The position numbers and the translations under genes were made by a program. 64,000 nt of DNA from Nocardioides faecalis (GTDB lineage Bacteria; Actinomycetota; Actinomycetes; Propionibacteriales; Nocardioidaceae), in NCBI RefSeq assembly GCF_018388425.1, contig NZ_CP074406.1:124001-188000 (forward strand), given 5' to 3'. The first letter of the stretch is position 1. Every line of letters starts with the position of its first letter. Positions 38,686 to 48,008 of this stretch are shown in pieces. The notes under the pieces were generated by a model that was not told where the DNA came from, made no database searches, and saw nothing but the letters and a program-made list of their open reading frames with translations.

Positions 38686-39142
38686 CGTGGCTCCAATCCG
38701 TGACCAACCCCCGCCACGGAGGGCGGGGTGGGTCGGACCGTCGCGCTCGCATGCTTCGACCGTAGCCGCCAGAGCCGACAGAGAGCAGCAGTTCGCGCGG
38801 CCAGGCATCAGCGTCACTTCGCCGCGATAGAGCCGGGATCGCCGCCAGACTGAAGCAAGCCGAGTTCAAATGATCAGGTCGGGCGAACGAATCCGTCGCG
38901 TGGGTGTATGGCGACGCCCGCACTTACCTATTGCGAACCGCCACTTGAGATCAGACCGGCTTCGGCGCCGAGCTCGCCTTGACCATCCCCAGCCGACCGG
39001 TGCCGCGCGGGCGCCACCACGAGGGCGTAGGAGCCGGGGTTCGAACAGGGCCGACTGCTCATCGGTCAGGCCGCTGGAACAGCTCAGGCCATGCCAGCCC
39101 GGCGAACCGCCGAGAGCACCTGAACGAACAGGACACCCTCAG
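38686..39142. other. Gene-free right edge of the island
   Basis: These 457 bp show mixed base composition and no convincing gene. A small inverted repeat with CCCGCC and GGCGGG arms lies at 38710-38727. The short tract GGGGTTCGAAC near 39037 resembles a tRNA T-arm by eye but does not fold as one. No attachment-site direct repeat was found by reading. Confidence 0.4.
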
Positions 39143-40366
39143 TCAGGACCCCCAGATCGAGGCGACCCACTCCGGGTGGTCGATGAACGGGTTCCGGTTG
39201 CGCTGGTAGGTCGTGTAGATGACCTCGTTGCGCTGCCGCTCGCGCGCGTCCGGCGGGTCGGACTGGTGCCAGGCTTTCAGCACCGAGAGCCGACCGAGGT
39301 AGCGCGTGGTGCCGTTGACGGTGTCGTTGACCTCGAGGTCGGCGAAGCCGTCGTCGCCCTCGTAGCGGACCGCCATGTAGAAGACCATCCGCGCGACGTC
39401 GCCCTTGACGGCGTCGCGGGGCTCGAAGGAGTCGGAGTCGGTCCAGCAGTCGGGGCAGCCGGAGACCGCGGAGCCGCCGTTGTCGAAGTCCTTGTTGCTG
39501 CGGGTGCTGTTCACCGAGACGACCTCGGGGCGCAGGTGGTGCAGGTCGGTGCCCGGGCCGATCGAGGTGCCGAAGTCGCCGTGGCTCTGGGGCCAGACGT
39601 GCTCACGGTTCCAGTTCCCGGTGTTGCCGCCGTTGGCCGACTTCGGCATCGAGACGCCGGAGTAGAAGGTGAGCACGTTCGCGGAGTTGGCCGGGTCGGC
39701 GTCGGTGACCTTCAGCGCGTCCCAGACGGTGGAGTAGGAGATCTTGGTCTGCTCGTCGATCAGGTCGTGGAGCGCGTCATGCAGGGCGGCGCCGGTCTTG
39801 CCGGCAACCGGGGCGTAGTAGCTGCCGGGGTCGGCCGTCGGCGTCGGGCTGGTCGGCGTGGCGGTCGGGGTCGGGGCGGGCGTCGAACCGGAGGCGAGTG
39901 CGAACGCCGTGGTGCCGGTCATCCCGGCGTGGGAGAAGTAGGCGCCCAGGCTGCCGGTGACGTCGATCCGCACGCCCTTCAGGTCCGGGTTGCTGCGCAG
40001 CCCCCAGGCGGACCGGTGCGCCGAGGGGATCTGGATGTAGAGCATCCGCGAGGTGCTGGTCTCCGTCGCCGAGTCGGCGATCGCGAGTGCGTAGTCGTTG
40101 GGGTAGTTGCTGGTGACCACGGTGTTGGTCGCCGTCGGCTGCCCGACGACGTACCCGCGCACGGTCTGGGTGCCGGAGTTGCTGGAGATCGCGCTGGCGA
40201 CGGTGATCGGCGAGGCCGCGTCGGCCGGGGCGGGCCGCAGCACCACCAGCGCGGCGAGCAGGCTGACGACGACGGCGACGACGGCGACCGAGGTCGCGGC
40301 GTACGGCGAGCCGAGCTGCCGGCGTCGTGGGTGGGCAGGATCGAGGGTCCCGAGAGTGGATGCCAT
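39143..40366 (-). CDS. Secreted endonuclease I family nuclease with N-terminal OB-like domain
   Basis: A 407-residue exported protein. A basic N-terminus and hydrophobic segment (about 26-43) ending in ADAAS form a signal peptide. Residues about 48-150 resemble the OB-like (DUF6359-like) domain that often precedes secreted nucleases (TVASAISSNSGTQTVRGYVVGQ). A short TPTPTATPT linker leads to the endonuclease I domain with the His-Me finger WNREHVWPQSHGDF, DLHHLRPEVVSVNSTRSNKDF and a Cys pair SGCPDCW. It would degrade extracellular DNA or RNA non-specifically. The ATG at 40366 has GAGG 9 bases upstream; one at 40375 does not. It is divergent from a secreted phosphatase gene, about 210 bp away. 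Confidence 0.82.
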   Translation of the reverse strand: MASTLGTLDPAHPRRRQLGSPYAATSVAVVAVVVSLLAALVVLRPAPADAASPITVASAISSNSGTQTVRGYVVGQPTATNTVVTSNYPNDYALAIADSATETSTSRMLYIQIPSAHRSAWGLRSNPDLKGVRIDVTGSLGAYFSHAGMTGTTAFALASGSTPAPTPTATPTSPTPTADPGSYYAPVAGKTGAALHDALHDLIDEQTKISYSTVWDALKVTDADPANSANVLTFYSGVSMPKSANGGNTGNWNREHVWPQSHGDFGTSIGPGTDLHHLRPEVVSVNSTRSNKDFDNGGSAVSGCPDCWTDSDSFEPRDAVKGDVARMVFYMAVRYEGDDGFADLEVNDTVNGTTRYLGRLSVLKAWHQSDPPDARERQRNEVIYTTYQRNRNPFIDHPEWVASIWGS

Positions 40367-40578
40367 GGCCGTCATCCTCGGGCCCGTTCATTGCGGCGGG
40401 ATAGCCCCCTGGTCACCGGCTGGTCACCACACCCTCCGCCCGAGGGGACCGACGAGTGTTCGCCCAGACGTCACCTCACCGCCGACGTCCCGTGCCCCCT
40501 CGACAGCGCCCCGTTCACCCGGCTCCGACTGACTGGTCTCGCCGTGCACGCCGTGTGCATGAATCGAGAGGAATCCAG

Positions 40579-43296
40579 ATGAAGAACACCCTGGGCCGGA
40601 TGGGTCCTCGGCGCATCTCCCTGGCGTCGATGGCTGTCGCCGTGGCGGCCGTCGGCTGCCTCAACCCGATCACCGCTGGCAGCGTCGCGAACGCCGCGCC
40701 CGCCAGCACGCCCGCCGCTGAGCAGGCGGCGGCCGCCGAGCCGACGTACTTCGCTCCGCTCGCCGACTCCGAGACCACGTGGCGCTACCTCGCCACCGGC
40801 GTCGACCCGTCCCCGACCGGCGACCCCAACGCCTGGGCGCAGCCCGGGTACGACGACTCCGCCTGGCCGAGCGGCAAGGGCGGCTTCGGTGCGAAGTGGG
40901 CCGACGTCGAGACGCCCAACTTCGACAGCGGGATGGTCGCCCGGACGGTGCTACCGATGCGGCCCGGCGGCGGCGACAACATCCCGACGTACTTCTTCCG
41001 CGCAGACGTCCAGGTCACCCCCGAGCACCTCGCGACCGGCGAGGACATCCGCTTCGACGGCTACGTCGACGACGGCGCGGTCATCTTCGTCAACGGCGTC
41101 GAGGTCCAGCGCCACAACGTCGAGGCGGGCACGCCGAACGTCGCCTACCAGACCGGGTTCGGGGCAGAGCTCGCCTTCACGATCCCCGCCGAGCGGTTCC
41201 GCGCCGGTGCCAACACGATCGCCGTACGGCTGCACCAGGACCGGGCGAGCAGCTCCGACATCTGGTTCTCCCTCGACCACCTCGGCGGCGAGCTGCCCCC
41301 GCCGCCCGCGGGCCCGGAGGTCGGTGCGCCCAGCCGCGTCATCCTCACCCCCACCGATGCGCCCGAGACCTCGCAGAGCTTCACCTGGCTCGCGGGCGCC
41401 CCCGACGTCAGCACCGGCAAGGTGCAGCTGCGTGTCGGCGACGGCGCGGTCCGCACGGTCAACGCGGCCAGCCAGGGCACCGCGGTCAACCAGGCCAACC
41501 CGCACTTCTCCGCCACCGTCCGCGGCCTGAAGCCCGGCACCGAATACACCTACCGCGTCGGCAACGCCGACGCATGGAGCGAGTGGAAGAGCTTCACCAC
41601 CGCCGACCCGGACGTCGACGAGTTCGAGTACGTCTACTACGGCGACGCGCAGATCGGGCTCGACTCCACCTGGCCCTCGGTCGTGGAGCTCGCCCAGGAG
41701 AAGGCACCCGACTCCATCGGCTCCGTGCACGCCGGCGACCTGATCGACACCTCCAGCAACGACACCCAGTGGTCCAACTGGTTCAAGGGCATGGAGGAGT
41801 CCGCCGCGACGACCAACATCTTCGCCGCGCCCGGCAACCACGAGTACTCCGGCGACCGGCTGCTGCAGTCGTGGAAGGCGCACTTCGAGTACCCCGACAA
41901 CCAGCCGAACACCGCCACCATCGGCGACCTCGCCCAGCGTGCGGTCGGCGACACCGACGTCGCGCGGCAGTACCAGGCGTACTTCGACCACTGGTCGAAC
42001 TTCGCCCACGAGACCGTCTACTACAGCGACTACCAGGGCGTCCGGTTCATCACCATCAACGCCACCACCGACTCCACCTTCCTCAAGCCCGACAACCTGC
42101 CCGCGTGCAGCGGCGCCGACTGCCCCTCGGCAGGCGTCGCGGCGCTGTGGGTGGAGTACCAGGCCGCCTGGCTCGACCACATCCTCAGCGACTCCCCGTC
42201 GAAGTGGAACGTGGTCACCTTCCACCAGCCGGTCTACTCCGCCTCCGCCGGCCGCAACGAGCCCCACCTGCGCAACGCCTGGGTGCCGGTCTTCCAGAAG
42301 CACAACATCGACCTGGTGCAGATGGGCCACGACCACGTCTACGCCCGCGGCTACAACAACGACGACCGGACCGGCGTCGACGGCGTGACCGACGGCCCCG
42401 TCTACATCGTGCAGAACTCCGGTGCCAAGCACTACAACCTGGAGACCGACGCCAAGAACGTGTGGACCAACAACGGCGCCACCCAGGTCCGCAAGGGCGA
42501 GGACTTCTCCAGCTTCGCCGTCGTGAAGGTCACCGACGACCAGCTGCACTACACCTCCTACATCGCCGAGCGCACCGCCTCGGCCACCACCGACGTCCCT
42601 GTCGGTGGGGTGTGGGACGAGTTCGTGGTCACCAAGCACGACGACGGCCGCAAGGTCGTCACCGAGGCCGGCGCCCCCATCCCCGAGTTCGAGGACCTCA
42701 CCCCGGCGCCGGAGATCGTCGAGCAGTCCCCGACCTCGATCGAGGGCCGCGCGGGCGACACCCTGACCCTGTCCGTGACCGCTCGCGGTGAGGGTCCGCT
42801 GTCCTACCAGTGGCAGCGCACCCCGGTCGGCAAGGACGCCTGGACCGACATCGTCAACCAGGACAAGTCCACGCTGGTGCTCGAGGACCTGCGGGCCGGC
42901 ACCGCCCGCTTCGCCTACCGCGTCGCCGTCACCGCCGGCACCCGCACGGTGCACTCCGCGCCCATCTCGGTGCGGGTGACCGGGCTGCCTGCTGCTCCCG
43001 ATCGCAAGGTCGCGTCCAAGGTGAGCGTGGGCAAGACGGTCGCCCGGGCGAACCGGCGCGCCGCGGTCGTCGTACGGCCCAGCGTGAGCGGGAAGGTGCG
43101 GGTGAGCGTGCGCGTCGCCGGCAAGACCCTCACCCGCACGGTCACGGTGCGCCAGGGCCGCAAGGCCACCGTCCGGCTCGGCAAGCTGCCGCGGCGGGCC
43201 AACGGGTTGGCGGTCGTCACGGTCCGGCTCACGCCCAAGGACACCCAGCGGTACGTCGCCTCGTCCAAGGTGAAGGTCGTGCGGGTCAAGCGCTGA
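40579..43296 (+). CDS. Secreted purple-acid-phosphatase-like metallophosphoesterase, multidomain
   Basis: A 905-residue exported enzyme. A signal peptide (about 1-40) is followed by a beta-sandwich (about 55-240), a fibronectin-III/PAP N-terminal domain (about 250-345) and the metallophosphoesterase domain (about 350-640) with all metal motifs: YYGDAQIG, HAGDLID, GNHEY, FHQPVY and GHDHVYAR. After a loop comes an Ig-like domain (about 712-800, PLSYQWQRTPVG) and a basic beta-rich tail ending in VKVVRVKR. It would hydrolyse phosphate esters outside the cell. GAGAGGAAT precedes the ATG at 40579. With the divergent nuclease it could recover phosphate from extracellular DNA; that link is inference. 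Confidence 0.85.
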   Translation: MKNTLGRMGPRRISLASMAVAVAAVGCLNPITAGSVANAAPASTPAAEQAAAAEPTYFAPLADSETTWRYLATGVDPSPTGDPNAWAQPGYDDSAWPSGKGGFGAKWADVETPNFDSGMVARTVLPMRPGGGDNIPTYFFRADVQVTPEHLATGEDIRFDGYVDDGAVIFVNGVEVQRHNVEAGTPNVAYQTGFGAELAFTIPAERFRAGANTIAVRLHQDRASSSDIWFSLDHLGGELPPPPAGPEVGAPSRVILTPTDAPETSQSFTWLAGAPDVSTGKVQLRVGDGAVRTVNAASQGTAVNQANPHFSATVRGLKPGTEYTYRVGNADAWSEWKSFTTADPDVDEFEYVYYGDAQIGLDSTWPSVVELAQEKAPDSIGSVHAGDLIDTSSNDTQWSNWFKGMEESAATTNIFAAPGNHEYSGDRLLQSWKAHFEYPDNQPNTATIGDLAQRAVGDTDVARQYQAYFDHWSNFAHETVYYSDYQGVRFITINATTDSTFLKPDNLPACSGADCPSAGVAALWVEYQAAWLDHILSDSPSKWNVVTFHQPVYSASAGRNEPHLRNAWVPVFQKHNIDLVQMGHDHVYARGYNNDDRTGVDGVTDGPVYIVQNSGAKHYNLETDAKNVWTNNGATQVRKGEDFSSFAVVKVTDDQLHYTSYIAERTASATTDVPVGGVWDEFVVTKHDDGRKVVTEAGAPIPEFEDLTPAPEIVEQSPTSIEGRAGDTLTLSVTARGEGPLSYQWQRTPVGKDAWTDIVNQDKSTLVLEDLRAGTARFAYRVAVTAGTRTVHSAPISVRVTGLPAAPDRKVASKVSVGKTVARANRRAAVVVRPSVSGKVRVSVRVAGKTLTRTVTVRQGRKATVRLGKLPRRANGLAVVTVRLTPKDTQRYVASSKVKVVRVKR

Positions 43297-43322
43297 GCGC
43301 CGCCTGCAGCCTTCCTGAGCAG

Positions 43323-43356
43323 CGGACCCCCGTCACCGGCTGGTGGCGGGGGTCCG
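43323..43356. terminator. Strong hairpin terminator after the phosphatase gene
   Basis: The arms 43323-43337 and 43342-43356 pair at 14 of 15 positions around the loop GGCT, with a CGGACCCCCG/CGGGGGTCCG core. It lies 26 bp after the phosphatase stop and 27 bp before the end of the convergent gene, so it can serve both. Confidence 0.75.
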
Positions 43357-43382
43357 TCGTCTGGTCCCGCCGGTGGCCGCGC

Positions 43383-43982
43383 TCACCACTCGACGGTGGT
43401 GACCACCTGGGTGAGAGAGGGCCTGGCGGGGGTGGAGGAGAAGCCGAAGCGCGGCGACGGCAGCACGGGCTCCAGCCCGCCGAGGTCGGTGGCATCGAAG
43501 GACCCGGACAGGCCGGTGACGGCGCGGTGGTCGGTGGCGCCGTACCACTCGCGGCGACCCCCGCGCGCGCTGCCGCGGGTGCGCACGCCGCGCAGCACGA
43601 CGCGCGCCACCGGGTCGGTCAGCGTGCACCACGCCGGGCTCTCCGCGATCCGGGCGGGCACCAGTCGCAGCAGCCGGCCCAGGAGCGTCCGGCTCCCGAA
43701 CGCGACATCGAGCTGCAGGGACGGCGACCGCACTGACCAGTGTCCGGGCGTGACGTCGACTCGCACGTCCTCCAGACGCACGCTGTCGAAGGAGTACGTC
43801 GCCGCCACGAACTCCGCGACCTCGGCGCTCGGCGCCAGCAGCACGCGGTGTCCGTCGGCCGACTCCACCATGACGTCCGCGAAGCTCCCCAGCGGTGACG
43901 ACGGCCAGCGACCGACGACGATCCGAACGCCGCTGTCGCCGCCGACGCCGACGATCTCGCCACGGAACCGACTGCGGACCAT
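43383..43982 (-). CDS. Hypothetical cytoplasmic protein
   Basis: A 199-residue protein I do not recognise. It has no signal peptide or membrane segment, and is rich in Val, Arg and Ser with predicted beta strands (VRIVVGRWPSSPLG; SLQLDVAFGSRTLLGRLLRLVP; DPVARVVLRGVRTRGSARG). The ATG at 43982 is preferred because AGGGG lies 5 bases upstream; a GTG at 43988 is the alternative. It is convergent with the phosphatase gene. Codon use is like the rest of the chromosome, which supports it being a real gene. Confidence 0.6.
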   Translation of the reverse strand: MVRSRFRGEIVGVGGDSGVRIVVGRWPSSPLGSFADVMVESADGHRVLLAPSAEVAEFVAATYSFDSVRLEDVRVDVTPGHWSVRSPSLQLDVAFGSRTLLGRLLRLVPARIAESPAWCTLTDPVARVVLRGVRTRGSARGGRREWYGATDHRAVTGLSGSFDATDLGGLEPVLPSPRFGFSSTPARPSLTQVVTTVEW

Positions 43983-44029
43983 CCCCACCCCTGTGTGAAC
44001 ACCGGCTTGCTCGTTGACGCCGATCCCCT

Positions 44030-44824
44030 TTAGGGGTTGGCGGTCAGCGCAGCTTGCAGTCGCTTGGTCGCAGTCTCTACGAACTTCACGAAGTCGTCTG
44101 TCGTCATTGAGCCGACATCGAACCGCATGCCGCTGACGTTCGTCAGCGCGCGGCCGACTCGAACGAGCGCGAAATCTCCGGTTGCTTCGAGGTTGAACCC
44201 CTGAACCTCAATCGGGATGGTGACGCGGAATGCAACTGTCTGGTCGCCGTGGTTTCCCAAAGAGACTTCGTTCAGTGAGAGGTTGCCGACCTTCCCGTCC
44301 TTCTGGTCCTTCATGGATTCCTCCACTGCTTCGCCCATGTACTTGCTCACGCATTCGCGATACTTGGGGCTGGCGACAATCCCGAAGTTCTCGATCGTCG
44401 TACTCTCGTCGGTGTCGACGACAACGCGGACGGAAACCGTCTCGTCGTCCTCGTTGGTGAAGTCTGGTGACTCGGCTTCGGCGTTGGCATCGGAGTAGAG
44501 GGTGTCGTAACTGACTCCGACGCAGTTCGCGATCTTCTCCCTTTCCTTCGTGTCGTCCCCATCCTCTTCTGGCTGAGGGACAGATTCCCAGCCCGCCGGG
44601 AAGTCGCTCAGCGTTAACAGCGCCGCTTCGGCAAGCGCAATGTCGGCGGGCGAAGGCGATGCGGGCGCCGTGGGATCAGACGTTTCAGAGGGATTTGGCG
44701 AAGACTGCGACTGCGCCCCGTCCCCGTCGGGGCTGGCGGCCTCGTCTGAACCGCTGCACGCCGTAAGCGCGAGAACGGGCAGCAAGAGAAGGCCGAGGAA
44801 ATTCGGGGCGGGGGAGCCAGTCAC
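44030..44824 (-). CDS. Hypothetical lipoprotein
   Basis: A 264-residue exported lipoprotein: a hydrophobic N-terminus FLGLLLLPVLA and the lipobox LTAC at about 20-23, then a Ser/Pro/Asp-rich spacer (about 24-60) and a domain with ALLTLSDFPAGWESVP and KYRECVSKYMG, a pattern seen in actinobacterial lipoproteins of unknown function. Two Cys (NCVGVSY, ECVSKY) could pair. The start is a GTG at 44824 without a good ribosome binding site. Codon use is less GC-biased than in neighbours, suggesting a more recent arrival. No function is assigned. Confidence 0.65.
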   Translation of the reverse strand: MTGSPAPNFLGLLLLPVLALTACSGSDEAASPDGDGAQSQSSPNPSETSDPTAPASPSPADIALAEAALLTLSDFPAGWESVPQPEEDGDDTKEREKIANCVGVSYDTLYSDANAEAESPDFTNEDDETVSVRVVVDTDESTTIENFGIVASPKYRECVSKYMGEAVEESMKDQKDGKVGNLSLNEVSLGNHGDQTVAFRVTIPIEVQGFNLEATGDFALVRVGRALTNVSGMRFDVGSMTTDDFVKFVETATKRLQAALTANP

Positions 44825-44964
44825 ACTTGGGACTCTAGGCTGCGGCCGACCTCAGCGTGGCTAATCTGGTGTCGCCGAATGTAAGGCATCCCGACCGAGC
44901 TTGTCTGATTCATGCGGGACTCGATGCCGGTATCCGAGGAACGGAGCTCGGGTACTCGCGGGAC

Positions 44965-45168
44965 ATGAACGACCTGACCCGCATCCTCGTCAACGCTCTT
45001 CGCGCCATCGGGCTGTGCACGATGGTCGGTGTCGTCGGAGGCCTGGTGTTCGGGTTCATGACCGACGACGTGGCGACGTCGCTCGCCTACGGGCTCGGGA
45101 TCGGCGCGGCAGCGGGAGCGGTCTTCGGGTTCCTCGCTGCGGTGCGTACGCCGACGAGCGGGCCCTGA
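44965..45168 (+). CDS. Small membrane protein (67 residues)
   Basis: The product has two hydrophobic, Gly-rich helices (about 14-31 and 40-58, GLVFGFM and GIGAAAGAVFGFL) and short polar ends. The ATG at 44965 follows GGGAC. No family is recognised. Its Gly-zipper-like helices are typical of small actinobacterial membrane proteins. It lies on the plus strand before two other small membrane proteins. Confidence 0.45.
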   Translation: MNDLTRILVNALRAIGLCTMVGVVGGLVFGFMTDDVATSLAYGLGIGAAAGAVFGFLAAVRTPTSGP

Positions 45169-45214
45169 CCCCCAGCGCTTTGTCCCGTCCCCTCCCCGAC
45201 GACAGGATCTGCAC

Positions 45215-45694
45215 ATGGTGGGGAAGAGGGCGGTCCGGTTCGTCGTACCGGAGGTGACGCCTGCGGAGATCGAACGATCGGCGCGGGACCGTCGCCGCGG
45301 GCCGGGGAGCGCGCGGCTGCGGGTGAGCGGGGAGCGGATCCGCCTGGAGGTGCCGGCGACGCGGACGCCCACACCGGTGCTGAAGGCGACGCTGACCCCT
45401 GCCGACGGCGGCACCCTCGTCGAGGGGCACGTGCACTTCGGCTGGATCAACGTCTTCAACGCGCTGTACGTCGTCGTTGCTGCCCTGCTCACCGGGGTGG
45501 CGGGGCTCGTGGCGGCCGAGGGCGGAGGTGCGGTTATCGCGGTCCTCATCGCACTCGTCGGCGTCGGGATCTGGGTGGCGGCGGTGCGGGTCATCATGGC
45601 GACGACCCGGACGGTTGACGCCGAGGCCGAGCGGCTGCAGCACCGGCTGCTGGACGAGGTGGGCACGGACCCCTGGAGCAGCTTCCGCCGCTGA
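45215..45694 (+). CDS. Hypothetical membrane protein
   Basis: A 159-residue protein with a basic N-terminal half (residues 1-70: RSARDRRRGPGSARLRV, a small beta-rich region) and two membrane helices (about 77-100, NVFNALYVVVAALLTGVAGLVAA; and 105-127), then a charged tail. The N-terminal half faces the cytoplasm by the positive-inside rule. The ATG at 45215 is the start. I do not recognise the family. It lies 46 bp after the 67-residue membrane protein gene and may be co-transcribed with it. Confidence 0.55.
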   Translation: MVGKRAVRFVVPEVTPAEIERSARDRRRGPGSARLRVSGERIRLEVPATRTPTPVLKATLTPADGGTLVEGHVHFGWINVFNALYVVVAALLTGVAGLVAAEGGGAVIAVLIALVGVGIWVAAVRVIMATTRTVDAEAERLQHRLLDEVGTDPWSSFRR

Positions 45695-45780
45695 GCCCGC
45701 CGTCTCAGGGCGTCAGCAGATTTACGGTATTCGGGCGCACGCCGGTGACCGGAGGCCCGACGGTGGCTAGCGTCGTAAGG

Positions 45781-46230
45781 GTGAGCCAGCAACCGGAGCC
45801 GCCGTGGCAACGGCCCGAGGACGCAGGACAGCGCAAGAACGGCTACGACCACGGTGGACCCGGGCCGCGGCCCGACGAGCCGGTGTACATGCCGGCCGTC
45901 TACGCCCGCTACTCGCCGCCGGGGCAGCAGCCCTGGCCGGCACAGCAGCCCTGGTCACGCCAGCAGCCGCCGCCGTCCAGCGGCCTCTACGTCGCCGCCG
46001 CGATCCTCAACTGGATCACCCTCGCGTCGCTGACCGCCGCCACGTGCGGCTTCGGGATCATCGCGGCGGCCTGGTACGTCCCGATGACCATCTGCATCCA
46101 CAAGGCGGCCCGCGACCGGCGCAAGCACACCGCCCTCGGCGTGTGCACGCTGGTGTTCTGCAACCTCATCGCCGGCATCCTCATGCTGGTCGAGGACAGC
46201 AACCGCGACCAGCGCCTCGAGCTCCGCTGA
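45781..46230 (+). CDS. Pro/Gln-rich membrane protein with two helices
   Basis: A 149-residue protein. Residues 1-62 are low complexity, rich in Pro, Gln and Tyr (PPGQQPWPAQQPWSRQQPPP), as in many actinobacterial membrane proteins with disordered cytoplasmic leads. Two hydrophobic segments follow (about 68-95 and 113-133) separated by a basic loop with CIHKAARDRRKHTALG. The family is unassigned. The GTG at 45781 is chosen as the start of the Gln-rich lead; in-frame starts up to 45745 are possible. It ends before a hairpin terminator. Confidence 0.6.
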   Translation: MSQQPEPPWQRPEDAGQRKNGYDHGGPGPRPDEPVYMPAVYARYSPPGQQPWPAQQPWSRQQPPPSSGLYVAAAILNWITLASLTAATCGFGIIAAAWYVPMTICIHKAARDRRKHTALGVCTLVFCNLIAGILMLVEDSNRDQRLELR

Positions 46231-46236
46231 CCCCGG

Positions 46237-46268
46237 CCACCCGCAGCGGCAGGCAACGCGGCGGGTGG
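46237..46268. terminator. Hairpin between convergent genes
   Basis: CCACCCGC (46237-46244) and GCGGGTGG (46261-46268) pair perfectly over 8 bp with a 16-nt loop, directly between two convergent stops (46230 and 46270). Confidence 0.5.
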
Positions 46269-46269
46269 C

Positions 46270-46413
46270 TCAGCGCTTGGCCCGCTGCCCGCCGCCGCGG
46301 TTGCGCAGCTTGCCCACCCCGGCCTTGATCCGGGCCTGGTTCTGCGGCTTGCGGGCCTCGTCGTAGAGCTTCTTGGCGATGCCGATGCTGGCGGCGGTGC
46401 GGAGGATCTTCAT
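46270..46413 (-). CDS. Very small basic protein (47 residues)
   Basis: The reading frame begins MKILRTAASIGIAKKLYDEA and ends in a Gly/Arg/Lys-rich tail (RNRGGGQRAKR). The first half looks like an amphipathic helix and the whole is strongly basic. GC-biased codon use and a stop right after a terminator-like hairpin support a real gene. No function is recognised; nucleic-acid or membrane binding is possible from charge alone. Confidence 0.5.
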   Translation of the reverse strand: MKILRTAASIGIAKKLYDEARKPQNQARIKAGVGKLRNRGGGQRAKR

Positions 46414-46486
46414 ACCCGGTGCGGTACCCGCTCACCGCTCGCGCAGCCGTCCCACAGCCATCTTGAAAGGCGTGCGGGCCAGCGGC

Positions 46487-47968
46487 TCAGGTGCCGCAGA
46501 AGGTCATGTACTTCCCGAAGTCCTCGGGTGCCGGCTCGGCGTAGCGCTCCAGCCCGGGCCGCTCGACGTAGGGCGACCGGACCGCGTCCAGCAGGCCAAG
46601 CAGCGGCACCAGGTCCCCGCCGGTGGCGGCGTCCAGCGCCTCCTCGACGAGGTGGTTGCGCGGGATGTAGAGCGGGTTGACCGCGTCCATCGCGTCCGGG
46701 TCCGGGCCCAGCGCCCGCCACCGCTCCAGCCAGGCGTCGATCGCCGGCAGGTCGAGGAACCGGCCGCGCACCGGCTCGGCGTCACCGCGGGCCGCGGTGG
46801 CCAGCTCCCGCCAGAACGAGGTGTGCTCGACGTGGCTGGCGCGCAGCAGGCCCAGCAGCTCGCCGGCGAGCTCGTCCACGGCCTCGACCGACGGTCCGTC
46901 CGCGGCGTCCCCGACGGTGCCGAGGCCGAGCTTCGCGCGGATCCCCGCGGACCACGCCGCGTTGTAGGCCTCGCCGAACCCGTCCAGCGCCGCGGTGGCC
47001 AGCTCCACTGCCTCGTCGGGGGAGTCTGCGAGCAGCGGCAGCAGGGTCTCGCCGAAGCGGGCCAGGTTCCAGGCGCCGATCGGCGGCTGGTTGGCGTAGG
47101 CGTAGCGCCCGCCGGTGTCGATCGAGCTGAACACGGTGCCGGGGTCGAACGCCTCCAGGAAGGCGCACGGGCCGTAGTCGATGGTCTCCCCGGAGATCGT
47201 CATGTTGTCGGTGTTCATCACCCCGTGCACGAAACCGACCAGCATCCACTGCGCGATCAGCTCCGCCTGCGCCGCGATCACCGCGCGGTAGAGCGCCAGG
47301 TAGGGCTGCGGGTCCTTGGCGGCCGCCGGGTGGTGCCGGGCGATCGCGTGGTCGGCCAGCCGCCGCAGCAGCGCGTCGTCGCCGAGCGCCGCGACCAGCT
47401 GGAAGGTGCCCACCCGCAGGTGGCTGCTCGCCACCCGCGCCAGCACCGCGCCCGGCAGCACGCTCTCCCGGTACACGTCGCGCCCCGTCGCCACCACCGC
47501 CAGCGACCGGGTGGTCGGGATGCCGAGGGCGTGCATCGCCTCGCTGACGATGAACTCCCGCAGCATCGGGCCGACCGCGGCCAGCCCGTCCCCGCCCCGG
47601 GCGTACGGCGTGCGTCCCGAGCCCTTCAGGTGCAGGTCGCGCAGGCGCCCGGCGGTGTCGGTCAACTCGCCCAGCAGCAGCGCCCGGCCGTCGCCGAGGC
47701 GAGCGAACCCGCCGAACTGGTGGCCGGCGTAGGCCTGCGCCACCGGGTGGGCGCCCTTGGGTGGCAGGGTGCCGGTCAGCAGCCCCAGCCCTTCGGCCCC
47801 GCGCAGCTCCTCGGCGTCCAGGCCGAGCTCCGCGGCCAGCGGCTCGTTGAGCACCAGCAGCCGCGGCGCGGGCGCCTCGTCGGCCTGCCAGACGCGCGCC
47901 AGCTCGGGCAGCTCGGTGGCGAAACGGGCCTGCAGGGTAGTGAGGGAGGTGGTGGGTGTGGTGCTCAC
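46487..47968 (-). CDS. selO: Protein adenylyltransferase SelO (YdiU family)
   Basis: A 493-residue pseudokinase-fold enzyme. Recognisable blocks are [102 protein letters not shown] and [15 protein letters not shown]. SelO transfers AMP from ATP to Ser, Thr or Tyr of target proteins, with a role in redox stress. The C-terminus ends FCGT, keeping the conserved Cys that corresponds to selenocysteine in animal SelO. Length is normal. The GTG start at 47968 is supported by the N-terminal [15 protein letters not shown] block. It appears to be transcribed alone. Confidence 0.93.
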   Translation of the reverse strand: MSTTPTTSLTTLQARFATELPELARVWQADEAPAPRLLVLNEPLAAELGLDAEELRGAEGLGLLTGTLPPKGAHPVAQAYAGHQFGGFARLGDGRALLLGELTDTAGRLRDLHLKGSGRTPYARGGDGLAAVGPMLREFIVSEAMHALGIPTTRSLAVVATGRDVYRESVLPGAVLARVASSHLRVGTFQLVAALGDDALLRRLADHAIARHHPAAAKDPQPYLALYRAVIAAQAELIAQWMLVGFVHGVMNTDNMTISGETIDYGPCAFLEAFDPGTVFSSIDTGGRYAYANQPPIGAWNLARFGETLLPLLADSPDEAVELATAALDGFGEAYNAAWSAGIRAKLGLGTVGDAADGPSVEAVDELAGELLGLLRASHVEHTSFWRELATAARGDAEPVRGRFLDLPAIDAWLERWRALGPDPDAMDAVNPLYIPRNHLVEEALDAATGGDLVPLLGLLDAVRSPYVERPGLERYAEPAPEDFGKYMTFCGT

Positions 47969-48008
47969 TCTTCGAGCGTACGACGGCCCCGAGGGAGCGC
48001 TCCCGGGC

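Noticed and set aside
39030..39055. tRNA gene or attachment site around GGGGTTCGAAC
   Set aside because: The flanks do not form a T-stem and no acceptor, D or anticodon arms are present.
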